Assembly (NCBI GenBank): GCA_007118045.1
Contig: SKTG01000340.1
Span: 1-11,498 of the forward strand
DNA: 11,498 bases
DNA from: Nitriliruptoraceae bacterium
GTDB taxonomy: Bacteria; Actinomycetota; Nitriliruptoria; Nitriliruptorales; Nitriliruptoraceae
Direction: 5' to 3'
Positions 1-7,126 of the stretch are shown one piece after another. The translations under genes were made by a program, and so were the position numbers. The notes beneath the pieces are model-generated. The model made no database searches. It saw only the letters and a program-made list of their open reading frames with translations, and was not told the origin of the DNA. Positions within the stretch are counted from its first letter, which is position 1; every line of letters begins with the position of its first letter.

Positions 1-193
1 ACCGTGGGGGTCGGACGGTGAGCCCGGCCCCCGACCGGTGATCGGGTCGCGTCGAGACAGCGGCCCGGTCCGGCGACACCCGCGCCACGGGACCCCTCGG
101 TCGCGGCACGGTGCCCGGCGCCGTCCGGGCCCGGGTCCGACCCGGGTCCGAACGGGCCGACATCCCCCGCGCACCGAGTGACGAGGCGAGTAC
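1..193. other. GC-rich leader upstream of ndh, no supportable gene
   Basis: No convincing gene was found here. Two forward frames close early (TGA at 19-21 and 39-41). The third stays open from base 2 to a TGA at 179-181 but encodes only an Arg/Pro/Gly-rich string with no recognisable motif, so the tail of an upstream gene can be neither shown nor excluded. A weak 6-bp stem (9-14 with 31-36, loop of 16) has no T-tract and is not called a terminator. I saw no clear -35/-10 pair for ndh. The one distinct structure is the tandem repeat at 130-151, listed separately. Confidence 0.4.
130..151. repeat. 11-bp tandem repeat containing an inverted repeat
   Basis: CCCGGGTCCGA occurs twice back to back (130-140 and 141-151). 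The junction also forms a perfect inverted repeat, CCCGGGTC at 130-137 and GACCCGGG at 139-146, around a single central base. It lies about 45 bp before the ndh start, where an operator could sit. No known regulator site matches it, and strings of C and G make chance similarity likely at this GC content. Confidence 0.5.
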
Positions 194-1543
194 GTGACCA
201 CGCACGAGCATGACACGGCCGGTTCGGCGACGGCGCCCACCGAGCACGTCGTCGTCGTCGGGGCCGGCTTCGGCGGGTTGACGCTGATCCGCGAGCTCGC
301 CCGGAAACGGCGTCGCGGCGCCCCCGTCGAGGTGACGGTCATCGACCGTAACAACCACCACACGTTCCAGCCGCTGCTCTACCAGGTCGCCACGGCCGGG
401 CTGCAACCACAGGACATCGGTGTCTCCCTGCGCGCCATCCTGCGACGGCACGAGGGTGTCCACGTACGCCTCGGCGAGGTGGTCGGCATCGACCACGACG
501 CCCTCGAGGTCGAGATGGCGGACGGTGGGCGTGTGCCCTACGACCGCCTGGTGATCGCGGCTGGTGGGCAGTCGGAGGACCTCGGCATCCCCGGTGTCGC
601 CGAGCACGCCTTCGGGCTGAAGTGGATCCCCGACGCCATCGCGTTGCGCAACCACGTGCTGCGACGTTTCGAGCTCGCCTCCGCCCGACCGGAGCACCGC
701 CACGACGGCACCCTCACGTTCGTGATCGCCGGCGGGGGTCCGACGGGTGTCGAGCTGGCGGGAACCCTCGCGGAGCTGGTCGACCTGGTGCTGCGCCGCG
801 ACCACCCGGAGCTCGACGTCGACAACGTCCGGATCGTGCTGGCCGAGCCGATGGAGCAGCTGCTCACCGGCTTCTCGGAAGCATCCGGCCGCGAGGCGTT
901 GCTGGCGCTCCAGCAGCGTGGCATCGACGTGCGCCTCGGCGTCGGCGTCGCCCGCGCGGACGCGGGTCAGGTGCAGCTGACCGACGACGAGGTGATCCCG
1001 ACCGCGACCCTGGTGTGGGCCGCGGGCATCAGCGCCGCGCCGCTCGCCGACGTCGTCGGCGTCGAGCTCGGCCGTGGTCGGCGTATACCGGTGGACGGCC
1101 AGCTGCGCGTCGAGGGGCTGGCGCGCGTCCACGCGATCGGCGACATCGCGGCGAGCCTCGACCGCGACGGCCAGCCTCTGCCGCAGCTCGCGCCGGTGGC
1201 GATCCAGCAGGCGAGGTACGTCGCCGACCTCGTCGTCGCCGAGGCCGAGGGGAGCACCCGAAAGCCGTTCCGCTACCGGGACAAGGGCTCGATGGCCACG
1301 ATCGGTCGCCTCGACGCGGTCGCCGAGCTGCCGGGCCGCATCCGGCTACGCGGCGTGGTCGCCTGGATCGCCTGGCTCGTGCTGCATCTGTTCATGCTGG
1401 TCGGGTTCAAGAACCGGGTCGGGGTGCTGGGCAACTGGGTGTGGAACTACGTCACCTACGACCACTCGGCACGGTTGATCCTCGAGCAGGACGCGCAGGC
1501 GGGCGACCTGGCCGAGCCCGAGGACACGCTCAAGTCGAGCTGA
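194..1543 (+). CDS. ndh: Type II NADH:quinone oxidoreductase (NDH-2)
   Basis: This flavoprotein of 449 residues passes electrons from NADH to membrane quinone without pumping protons, giving a non-energy-conserving entry to the respiratory chain on the inner face of the membrane. The N-terminal FAD motif GAGFGG is at residues 23-28. The stretch NHHTFQPLLYQVAT (54-67) is typical of NDH-2. The NADH-binding fold carries GGGPTGVE at 180-187, a second FAD contact AIGD is at 314-317, and a quinone-site-like PVAIQQA follows at 334-340. A hydrophobic C-terminal stretch (about 388-405) fits the family's peripheral membrane anchor. The length is normal and all key motifs are intact. The GTG start is supported by GAGG at 183-186 with seven bases between. 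The next gene begins 97 bp downstream on the same strand, with no obvious terminator between. NAD versus NADP preference cannot be read from the sequence. Confidence 0.93.
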   Translation: MTTHEHDTAGSATAPTEHVVVVGAGFGGLTLIRELARKRRRGAPVEVTVIDRNNHHTFQPLLYQVATAGLQPQDIGVSLRAILRRHEGVHVRLGEVVGIDHDALEVEMADGGRVPYDRLVIAAGGQSEDLGIPGVAEHAFGLKWIPDAIALRNHVLRRFELASARPEHRHDGTLTFVIAGGGPTGVELAGTLAELVDLVLRRDHPELDVDNVRIVLAEPMEQLLTGFSEASGREALLALQQRGIDVRLGVGVARADAGQVQLTDDEVIPTATLVWAAGISAAPLADVVGVELGRGRRIPVDGQLRVEGLARVHAIGDIAASLDRDGQPLPQLAPVAIQQARYVADLVVAEAEGSTRKPFRYRDKGSMATIGRLDAVAELPGRIRLRGVVAWIAWLVLHLFMLVGFKNRVGVLGNWVWNYVTYDHSARLILEQDAQAGDLAEPEDTLKSS

Positions 1544-1573
1544 GCCGAGGTCGCCGGGGAGCCGACGGAGCCG

Positions 1574-1590
1574 TACGCTGCGCCGCGATG
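1574..1590 (+). promoter_or_regulatory. Possible -10 box and leaderless mini-ORF before the large fusion gene
   Basis: TACGCT at 1574-1579 fits the actinobacterial TANNNT -10 consensus. An ATG sits eight bases later at 1588, where a leaderless transcript would begin. That ATG opens a 19-codon ORF (1588-1647). Its TGA overlaps the GTG at 1644 as GTGA, a typical translational-coupling junction. No good -35 is visible. The mini-ORF uses codons rare in GC-rich genomes (AGA, CTA, ACT, CCT, GCT), so it is either non-coding or a special leader peptide. Confidence 0.2.
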
Positions 1591-1640
1591 GGAACGACTC
1601 CGAGAACGCTACCTGCTCCCCGCCGGCTCGAGGTCGCGCC

Positions 1641-4313
1641 GTGGTGACGGCGCCGGACACGCGGGCCTCCGACGCCGACACCGTCGCCGACCTGCCGGAT
1701 CGCGGTCACACGGTCGGCCTGCTCGGGCTCTTCCTCGTCTCGGGCGCCGCCGCGCTGATCTACCAGGTGCTGTGGGTCCGCGAACTCGGGCTGCTGTTCG
1801 GCAGCACGGCCCAGGCGGCCGCGATGGCCATCGCGATCTTCTTCGCCGGCCTCGCGAGTGGCGGCTGGTTCTGGGGTCGTCGCGTCGCCAGCTCGGCTCG
1901 GCCCCTGCGGTGGTTCGGGCTGCTGGAGCTCGGGATCGCCGCCACGGCGCTCGGCTACTTCCTGTTGGTCGACGCCTACGTGGCCGCCTACCACGCACTG
2001 TTCCAGCTGGTCGGTGACCGGACCGCGCTCGACACCGTCATGAAGGCGCTCGTGGCCGCGACGGTGCTGCTACCGCCGGCCTGGTTGATGGGCGGCACCC
2101 TGCCGGTCCTCGGACAGCACCTCGTTCGTGGGCGCCAGCGGCTCGCCACGACGGGGAGCGTGCTCTACGCCGTCAACACCTTCGGCTCCGCCCTCGGGGC
2201 GCTGGCCGCGGGGTTCGTGCTCCCTCTGGTGCTCGGCTTCCGCGGCGCGTACCTGCTGGCGGTGCTGTTGGACGTGGTGGTGGGGGTCGCCGCCGTGTTC
2301 CTGGCCCGCCGCCAGGGGGAGCCGGTGGCGACGAGGCGGGACGTGGCCGACGCCACACCGGCGGAGCACGAGGTGGCGGAGGTGACACCGCGGCCGGCCG
2401 CAGCGCAGACGGGCGCCCGGGACCTGCGGCTGCCGCCATGGCTCATCTGGGCCGCCGCGTTCGTCTCGGGCTTCACCACGCTGGCGGTCGAGGTCATCTG
2501 GACACGGCTGTTCTCCCAGGTGCCGCACAACTCCGCCTACACCTACGCGCTCGTGCTGGCCACCTTCCTGCTGGCGTTGTCGCTCGGAGCGGCGATCGCG
2601 AACCTGCTGGCACGCTCGCGGCGGATGCCTTCGGAACTGCTGTTGGGCGTCCTGCTCCTGGCCTGCGCAGCCATGACGGCGATCTCACCGTGGCTGTTCT
2701 CCGCGCGTACGGATGGACTGCGGCTCGTCGGGGCGGATGCGGACTGGCTCGGGTACGTGATGGCGGTCGGTGGGCTCGCAGCCGTCGCGATGCTGTTGCC
2801 GGGGGTCGTGCTCGGCGCGACCCTGCCCTACCTGCTGCGCACCCTCCAGGCGCGGGTCGCCGCACCGGGCGACACCATCGGCCGCCTGGTGGCGACGAAC
2901 ACCGTGGGAGGGATCCTGGGAGCGCTGGCCGCCGGGTTCGTGCTGTTGCCGGTGCTCGGGGCCTGGCGCAGCCTGCTCGTCCTCGCGGCGCTGTATCCCG
3001 CCCTCGTGGCGCTCCTCGCGGTGAGTCGCCCGAGCGCGGCGCGGCTGGGTGCGGCCCTCGCGGCCACCCTGGGTGCCGTCGGCCTGCTGCTGGTCTCGCC
3101 CGAGGGACTCTCGATCGTGCGGCTCGCTCCGGACCGGGACGAGTCGTTGGTCGAGGTGCGCGAGGGCTCGCAGGCCACGGTGGCGGTGGTCTCGCGCGGC
3201 GACGACCTGGCGTTGCGCGTGAACAACCACTACACGCTCGGGGGGACGCGCGGCCTCGACGCGGAGCGTGACCAGACGGTGGTCCCCATGCTCAGCCAGT
3301 CCGACAACAGCGAGGTGTTCTACCTCGGTATGGGGACCGGCATCACCGCCGGGGCCTCGCTGGCGTTCCCGTCCGTCGAGCGCGTCGAGGTGTGCGAGCT
3401 GGTGGACGACGTCGTCGGGCTCGCTTCGGACCACTTCCGGCCCTGGTCCGGAGGCCTCTTCGACGATGACCGGGTGACGATACGTGCCGAGGACGGCCGC
3501 ACCTGCCTCGCGCGGGACGACGCCACCTACGACCTGATCGTCAGCGACCTCTTCACGCCCTGGAAGGCCGGCACCGGCAACCTCTACACCCGCGACCACT
3601 ACGCCACCGCCCGGGAACGCCTCGAACCCGGGGGCCGCTACGTGCAGTGGCTCCCGCTCTACCAGCTGTCGGAGAACGAGCTGGGGATCGTCGCCAACAC
3701 GATGGACGAGGTGTTCGACCAGGTGACGCTGTGGCGCGGCGACCTGTTCGCCGAACGCTCGATCGTGGCGCTGGTCGGCGAGGACGGCGGTCGACCGCTC
3801 GACCCCGACGTCCTGACGACGCGTGGGCGCGAGCTCGTCGACGAGGACCTGCCTGACGGGTTCTTCGAGGCGATGGCGCTGCGCATGTACGTGGGCAACG
3901 TGACGGCGAGCGGACGCTTCGCGGACGCGCCGATCAACACCGACACGCTGCCGCACGTGGAGTACGAGGCGCCGAGGACGCAGCGGGCGGTGCGGGCCGG
4001 CGACGCCACGTTCCTCACGGGCTCGGCCCGTGAATCGCTGTACGAGGACCTCGCCGCCGACGTGCCTCCGGAGCGAGACCCCTACCTCGCCGAGCTGGAC
4101 GCACGCCAGCACGGGTACGTCCACGCCGGTCGCAGCTACTCCGTCTTCCGGTTCCTGGATGGGACCGGCCACCCGGAGGACGCCGAGCCCTGGCTCGACG
4201 AGTTCCTGCGACGATCACCACCGGATGCCCGCGGTCGCGAGGACCTCTCGCCGGCCCGGCGCATGCTTCCTCGGCTCGACGCCCCGGTCCCCGGGGCGGC
4301 CGCGTCACGCTGA
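1641..4313 (+). CDS. Large fused membrane (MFS-like) / spermidine-synthase-like protein
   Basis: The protein has 890 residues. The first ~485 are membrane-embedded with about 13 hydrophobic segments, in two homologous halves (about 25-225 and 265-465) joined by an Ala/Glu-rich loop. Residues about 500-715 resemble the Rossmann domain of spermidine synthases: GMGTG at 563-567 replaces the usual GGGDG loop, an acidic strand end is at E586, ED at 617-618, and SDLFTP at 635-640 stands where aminopropyltransferases have their catalytic loop. D636 matches the first catalytic Asp, but the second, three residues on, is T639. After the enzyme domain, NTDTLPHVEYEAP (766-778) is, as I recall, shared by large fusions of this type, and a helical tail follows. 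GTG 1641 has GAGG at 1630-1633 with seven bases between; GTG 1644 is an alternative. The substrate is unknown and a true spermidine synthase is doubtful. The stop overlaps the convergent PAS gene. Confidence 0.8.
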   Translation: MVTAPDTRASDADTVADLPDRGHTVGLLGLFLVSGAAALIYQVLWVRELGLLFGSTAQAAAMAIAIFFAGLASGGWFWGRRVASSARPLRWFGLLELGIAATALGYFLLVDAYVAAYHALFQLVGDRTALDTVMKALVAATVLLPPAWLMGGTLPVLGQHLVRGRQRLATTGSVLYAVNTFGSALGALAAGFVLPLVLGFRGAYLLAVLLDVVVGVAAVFLARRQGEPVATRRDVADATPAEHEVAEVTPRPAAAQTGARDLRLPPWLIWAAAFVSGFTTLAVEVIWTRLFSQVPHNSAYTYALVLATFLLALSLGAAIANLLARSRRMPSELLLGVLLLACAAMTAISPWLFSARTDGLRLVGADADWLGYVMAVGGLAAVAMLLPGVVLGATLPYLLRTLQARVAAPGDTIGRLVATNTVGGILGALAAGFVLLPVLGAWRSLLVLAALYPALVALLAVSRPSAARLGAALAATLGAVGLLLVSPEGLSIVRLAPDRDESLVEVREGSQATVAVVSRGDDLALRVNNHYTLGGTRGLDAERDQTVVPMLSQSDNSEVFYLGMGTGITAGASLAFPSVERVEVCELVDDVVGLASDHFRPWSGGLFDDDRVTIRAEDGRTCLARDDATYDLIVSDLFTPWKAGTGNLYTRDHYATARERLEPGGRYVQWLPLYQLSENELGIVANTMDEVFDQVTLWRGDLFAERSIVALVGEDGGRPLDPDVLTTRGRELVDEDLPDGFFEAMALRMYVGNVTASGRFADAPINTDTLPHVEYEAPRTQRAVRAGDATFLTGSARESLYEDLAADVPPERDPYLAELDARQHGYVHAGRSYSVFRFLDGTGHPEDAEPWLDEFLRRSPPDARGREDLSPARRMLPRLDAPVPGAAASR

Positions 4314-5459
4314 CCGATCGGCGTCCGCCCTCGGGGCCCGCAGCACCAGTCCGCCCTCCTCCCAACGCAACGGGCTCAGCTGGACCGGCCCCGTGACCGG
4401 GACCAGGTCACCCTTCAGCGCCCGCTCGAGCTGCACTTGCAGCCGGCCCGCCTCGGCGTCGCCGGCGGCCGCGGCGCGTTCCAGCAACTTCGGGAGGTCG
4501 TCGCCGACGCGCGCCCGTCGAGCGGCGGGCGCCAGGGTCTCCTCGTCCGTGCGCCATGCCGCGTTGGCCGCGAGCACCGTGCCGTCCGCCGCGACGACGG
4601 CGACGGCGTCCGGGATCGCCTCGAGCACGCTGGTCACCAGCGCGTCCCGCCTGGCCAGTTCGCCGTGGATCGCCATCTGGTCCGTGACGTCCTCGAGCGC
4701 CAGCACGGCGCCGATCGTGGCGCCGGAGGCCACGGTCAACGCCGCCACCTCGACGCTGAACCAGGAACCCTCGCGACTGCGGACGTCGAGGCGGTGTTCA
4801 CGGCCCTCGGCGGCCGCCATGCCGATGACCTCGCGCAGCGCGTCCGCGTCCTCGGGGACGAGGCTGCCCAGCAAGCCGCTGCCGAGCAGCTGCGACGGCG
4901 GCAGGCCGAGCAGCGCCGCGGCGCGTCCGTCCGCGTAGACCGTGCGCCCCTCGCGGTCGGTGTGCAGCAGTCCGGCCGACCCCACCGCCACCTGCCGCGC
5001 GAGCTCCCCCGTCATGTCGCGTTCGACCGCGACGAAGTGCGTGATCACCCCGTGGTCGTCGTGGACCGGCGAGATGGTGACGTGGTGGGTCCGCAGCGCC
5101 CCGTCCCGGCGTTGGTCGACCAGCTGCCCCTCCCACACCTCGCCCCGGGTGATGGTCTCCCACAGCTCGGCGTAGAAGCGGTCGTCCTGGTGGCCGGAGG
5201 AGAGCAACCTCGGGCTCGCGCCGATGGCCTCGCGGCGCGAGTAGCCCGTCACACGCACGAACGCATCGTTGACGTCGACGATCGTGCCCGAGCGGTCGGT
5301 GACGAAGACCACGTTCCCGCCCAGGTCCATGGAGGTCACACCGATCACGGGGGGATCGGGGTGGACGGCCCGTTCCGGGCGGTCCGAGATCTCCGTCACC
5401 CGTGGCGGGCCGGTCGCGGTGTGAAGGCCCACACGGCCACGACGTTCGGCGACTGGCAT
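4305..5459 (-). CDS. PAS-domain-only protein (probably three PAS domains)
   Basis: This is a soluble protein of 384 residues from ATG 5459. PAS 1 (about 46-150) is clear: a VVFVTDRSGTIVDVNDAF start, a GYSRREAIG turn, and a PAC-like strand region ending FVAVERDMT. PAS 2 (about 158-262) carries HTDREGRTVYADGRAAALLG and ends LALEDVTDQ. A third, weaker PAS-like unit (about 278-376) starts EAIPDAVAVVAADGTVLAANAAW. No histidine kinase, GGDEF, EAL, phosphatase or DNA-binding domain follows, so any output must come through a partner. No haem or flavin ligand could be assigned. ATG 5459 is chosen because GAGG lies seven bases upstream; GTG 5465 is only one base from that site, and GTG 5399 is another in-frame option. 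The gene starts 110 bp after the smaller membrane/synthase fusion on the same strand. A TAGGGT at 5541-5546 could be its own -10 box, but no -35 is seen. Its final 9 bp overlap the large fusion gene. Confidence 0.8.
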   Translation of the reverse strand: MPVAERRGRVGLHTATGPPRVTEISDRPERAVHPDPPVIGVTSMDLGGNVVFVTDRSGTIVDVNDAFVRVTGYSRREAIGASPRLLSSGHQDDRFYAELWETITRGEVWEGQLVDQRRDGALRTHHVTISPVHDDHGVITHFVAVERDMTGELARQVAVGSAGLLHTDREGRTVYADGRAAALLGLPPSQLLGSGLLGSLVPEDADALREVIGMAAAEGREHRLDVRSREGSWFSVEVAALTVASGATIGAVLALEDVTDQMAIHGELARRDALVTSVLEAIPDAVAVVAADGTVLAANAAWRTDEETLAPAARRARVGDDLPKLLERAAAAGDAEAGRLQVQLERALKGDLVPVTGPVQLSPLRWEEGGLVLRAPRADADRSA

Positions 5460-5466
5460 GGGCACA

Positions 5467-5470
5467 CCTC
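5467..5470 (-). promoter_or_regulatory. Ribosome-binding site deciding the PAS gene start
   Basis: GAGG on the minus strand, seven bases before ATG 5459, matches the spacing seen at ndh, the large fusion gene and ettA. It argues against the longer GTG start at 5465. Confidence 0.6.
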
Positions 5471-5569
5471 GGTGTCTTCTCGCGGACGGCGGACCGGTAC
5501 GAGCGTCCGGGTCGCGCCGGACGACCGCCAGGGGCGTGCGACCCTACGCGCCGGGCGGCCGCCAGCCGG

Positions 5570-7051
5570 TCAGTTCACCGGCCGGGGCGTGAGCAGCTGA
5601 TCGACCGGCGCGTCGTCGTCGGTGAGCACCTGGGCGTCCCCCACGAACCCGCGCAGCTCCTCGCCCGCCACCAGCTCGTCGGCCTCGCCTCGCGTGCGGT
5701 TGGCGCCCTCGATGGCTTCGAGTGGCAGGGGCTCGTCGGAGGCGATCAGGACGTGGTTGCCGCCGGTGCCCGCCCCGTCTCCACCGAAGGAACCCTCGCG
5801 GCCGATGGCCGCGACGTGCTCGAAGACCGCGTCCAGCGTCGCGATCTCCGCCCGCAGGAACCGGCGTGGGCCGTAGTCGATGACGTTCATCACGTAGACC
5901 CCGTCATCGGTCATCGCCGTGCGGACCAGCTCGTTGAACTCGCGTGTCGCGAGGTGCCACGGCACGGCCACGCCCCCGAACGCGTCACCGATGACCAGCT
6001 CGTGCCGATCCCCCGGGACCCGCTCGATCGTGCGGCGGGCGTCGCCGATCAGCACGTCGATGTCGTCGCGGAGCTCGAGCCCGAGCTCCTGCTCGGACAG
6101 CTCGACCAGGAGCGGGTCGACCTCCAGCACGGTGGAGTGGGAACCGGGATGTTCCTCGCGCAGGTACCTCGGCATCGTGAACCCGGCACCGCCGAGGTGG
6201 AGCGCGTCGAGGGGTTCGCCCTCGGGAGCCACCGCGCTGATGACGTCACCGAACCAGGCCGTGTACGCGAACTCGAGGTGGCTGGGGTCGTCCAGGTCGA
6301 CGTAGCTGTGGCGCAACGTGTCCAGCCAGAGCGCCCGCCCCCCGTCACGTTCCTCGTCCTCCTCCACGTAGGCGCAGTAGTACGCCGACTCGTTCTGGCA
6401 CGGGTGGGACGCCGCGAAGGAGAACGCTCCGGCCGCGAGCACGGCGACGGCCCCGCCGACCGAGAGCCCACGGCCGCGCCGCAGCCAGACGGCGGTGACG
6501 ACGCCGAGCAGCACCAGCAGCACGGCGACCGTGCGCACCACCGGGCGGGTGGGGAAGGCCGCGACCAGCACGAAGCCGGTGATGAACGTGCCTGCGATGG
6601 CCCCGGCGGTCGACAGGGCGGAGAGGCGGCCGACGACGCGCCCGGTCTCGTCGAGGTCGGCCAGCTGGATCTTGATCACGGCCGGGGTCACCCCGGACAG
6701 CACCGCCGCCGGCAGGAAGAAGGCGATCACCGTCAGGAACGTGGTGCTGCCCGGCCCCGCCCCACGCAGGCCGGCCCCCAACCCGTCGATCAGCGGGATC
6801 GAGGCGAACGCCAGCGCACCGCCGATGATCAACAGCGGTCCGATCAGGCCCCGCGGGTCGCGGGCGTCGGACGCCTTGCCGCCGAGCCAGGAGCCGACGG
6901 CGATCCCCGCCAGGATGACCCCGATGATGGCGGTGTAGGTCTCGAGCGTCACGCCGACGTAGGGCGCGAGCAGTCGCGCCGCCAGGATCTCGAGCACGAG
7001 AACGGCGGCGGACGAGAGGAAGACCAACGCGGCGGCGGCAGGATGAGGCAT
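5570..7051 (-). CDS. Fused membrane / spermidine-synthase-like protein, smaller type
   Basis: The protein has 493 residues. Residues 1-215 hold about seven hydrophobic segments in one bundle, with LEILAARLLAPYVG at 20-33 and GSWLGGKASD at 53-62, as usual for bacterial membrane/synthase fusions. Residues about 216-445 form the enzyme-like part. RHSYVDLDDPSHLEF (247-261) is, from memory, a signature of an actinobacterial subgroup. LGGAG at 286-290 replaces the GGGDG loop, EVDP at 310-313 should hold an adenosyl ribose, and GDA at 336-338 is kept. In the catalytic loop GDAFGG (355-360), D356 is present but the second Asp is G359. Two cysteines (218, 226) lie just after the membrane region. Polyamine-binding residues are not recognisable, so the reaction is unknown. 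No ribosome-binding site precedes the ATG; a promoter-like pair ends nine bases upstream. It lies between the ATPase and the PAS gene. Confidence 0.8.
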   Translation of the reverse strand: MPHPAAAALVFLSSAAVLVLEILAARLLAPYVGVTLETYTAIIGVILAGIAVGSWLGGKASDARDPRGLIGPLLIIGGALAFASIPLIDGLGAGLRGAGPGSTTFLTVIAFFLPAAVLSGVTPAVIKIQLADLDETGRVVGRLSALSTAGAIAGTFITGFVLVAAFPTRPVVRTVAVLLVLLGVVTAVWLRRGRGLSVGGAVAVLAAGAFSFAASHPCQNESAYYCAYVEEDEERDGGRALWLDTLRHSYVDLDDPSHLEFAYTAWFGDVISAVAPEGEPLDALHLGGAGFTMPRYLREEHPGSHSTVLEVDPLLVELSEQELGLELRDDIDVLIGDARRTIERVPGDRHELVIGDAFGGVAVPWHLATREFNELVRTAMTDDGVYVMNVIDYGPRRFLRAEIATLDAVFEHVAAIGREGSFGGDGAGTGGNHVLIASDEPLPLEAIEGANRTRGEADELVAGEELRGFVGDAQVLTDDDAPVDQLLTPRPVN

Positions 7052-7060
7052 ACGGACCGC

Positions 7061-7092
7061 AGGGTACGGGCTGCGGGTCGGGGGTCCGTCAA
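7061..7092 (-). promoter_or_regulatory. Candidate promoter for the smaller fusion gene (nearly leaderless)
   Basis: On the minus strand, TTGACG (7092-7087) and TACCCT (7066-7061) resemble a -35 and a TANNNT -10. The 20-base spacer is longer than ideal. The -10 ends nine bases before ATG 7051, so a transcript would have about two or three leader bases. This fits the absence of any GAGG-type site before that ATG, unlike its neighbours. Confidence 0.45.
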
Positions 7093-7117
7093 CGGCTGGC
7101 GCCGACCGGGGCCGTTG
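7090..7117 (-). terminator. Hairpin between the ATPase and the smaller fusion gene
   Basis: CAACGGC at 7090-7096 pairs perfectly with GCCGTTG at 7111-7117 across a 14-base loop. It lies 10 bases after the ATPase stop (TAG, 7129-7127) in the direction of transcription. No U-tract follows, so it is at best a weak or non-canonical terminator. Its downstream arm shares bases with the TTGACG of the promoter candidate, so formation of one feature could affect the other. Confidence 0.3.
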
Positions 7118-7126
7118 CTGCCGCCC

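Noticed and set aside
9..36. Possible terminator hairpin (GGTCGG with CCGACC)
   Set aside because: Only six base pairs with a 16-base loop and no T-tract, which is not unusual in sequence this GC-rich.
622..1647. A 341-codon plus-strand frame overlapping ndh
   Set aside because: Arg/Ala/Gly/Pro-rich shadow of the NDH-2 frame, which carries all expected flavin and NADH motifs.
2685..4172. A 495-codon minus-strand open frame opposite the large fusion gene
   Set aside because: The translation is Arg/Gly/Val/His-rich with no motif, whereas the plus frame encodes clear membrane and Rossmann segments. Long antisense frames are expected where third positions are almost all G or C.
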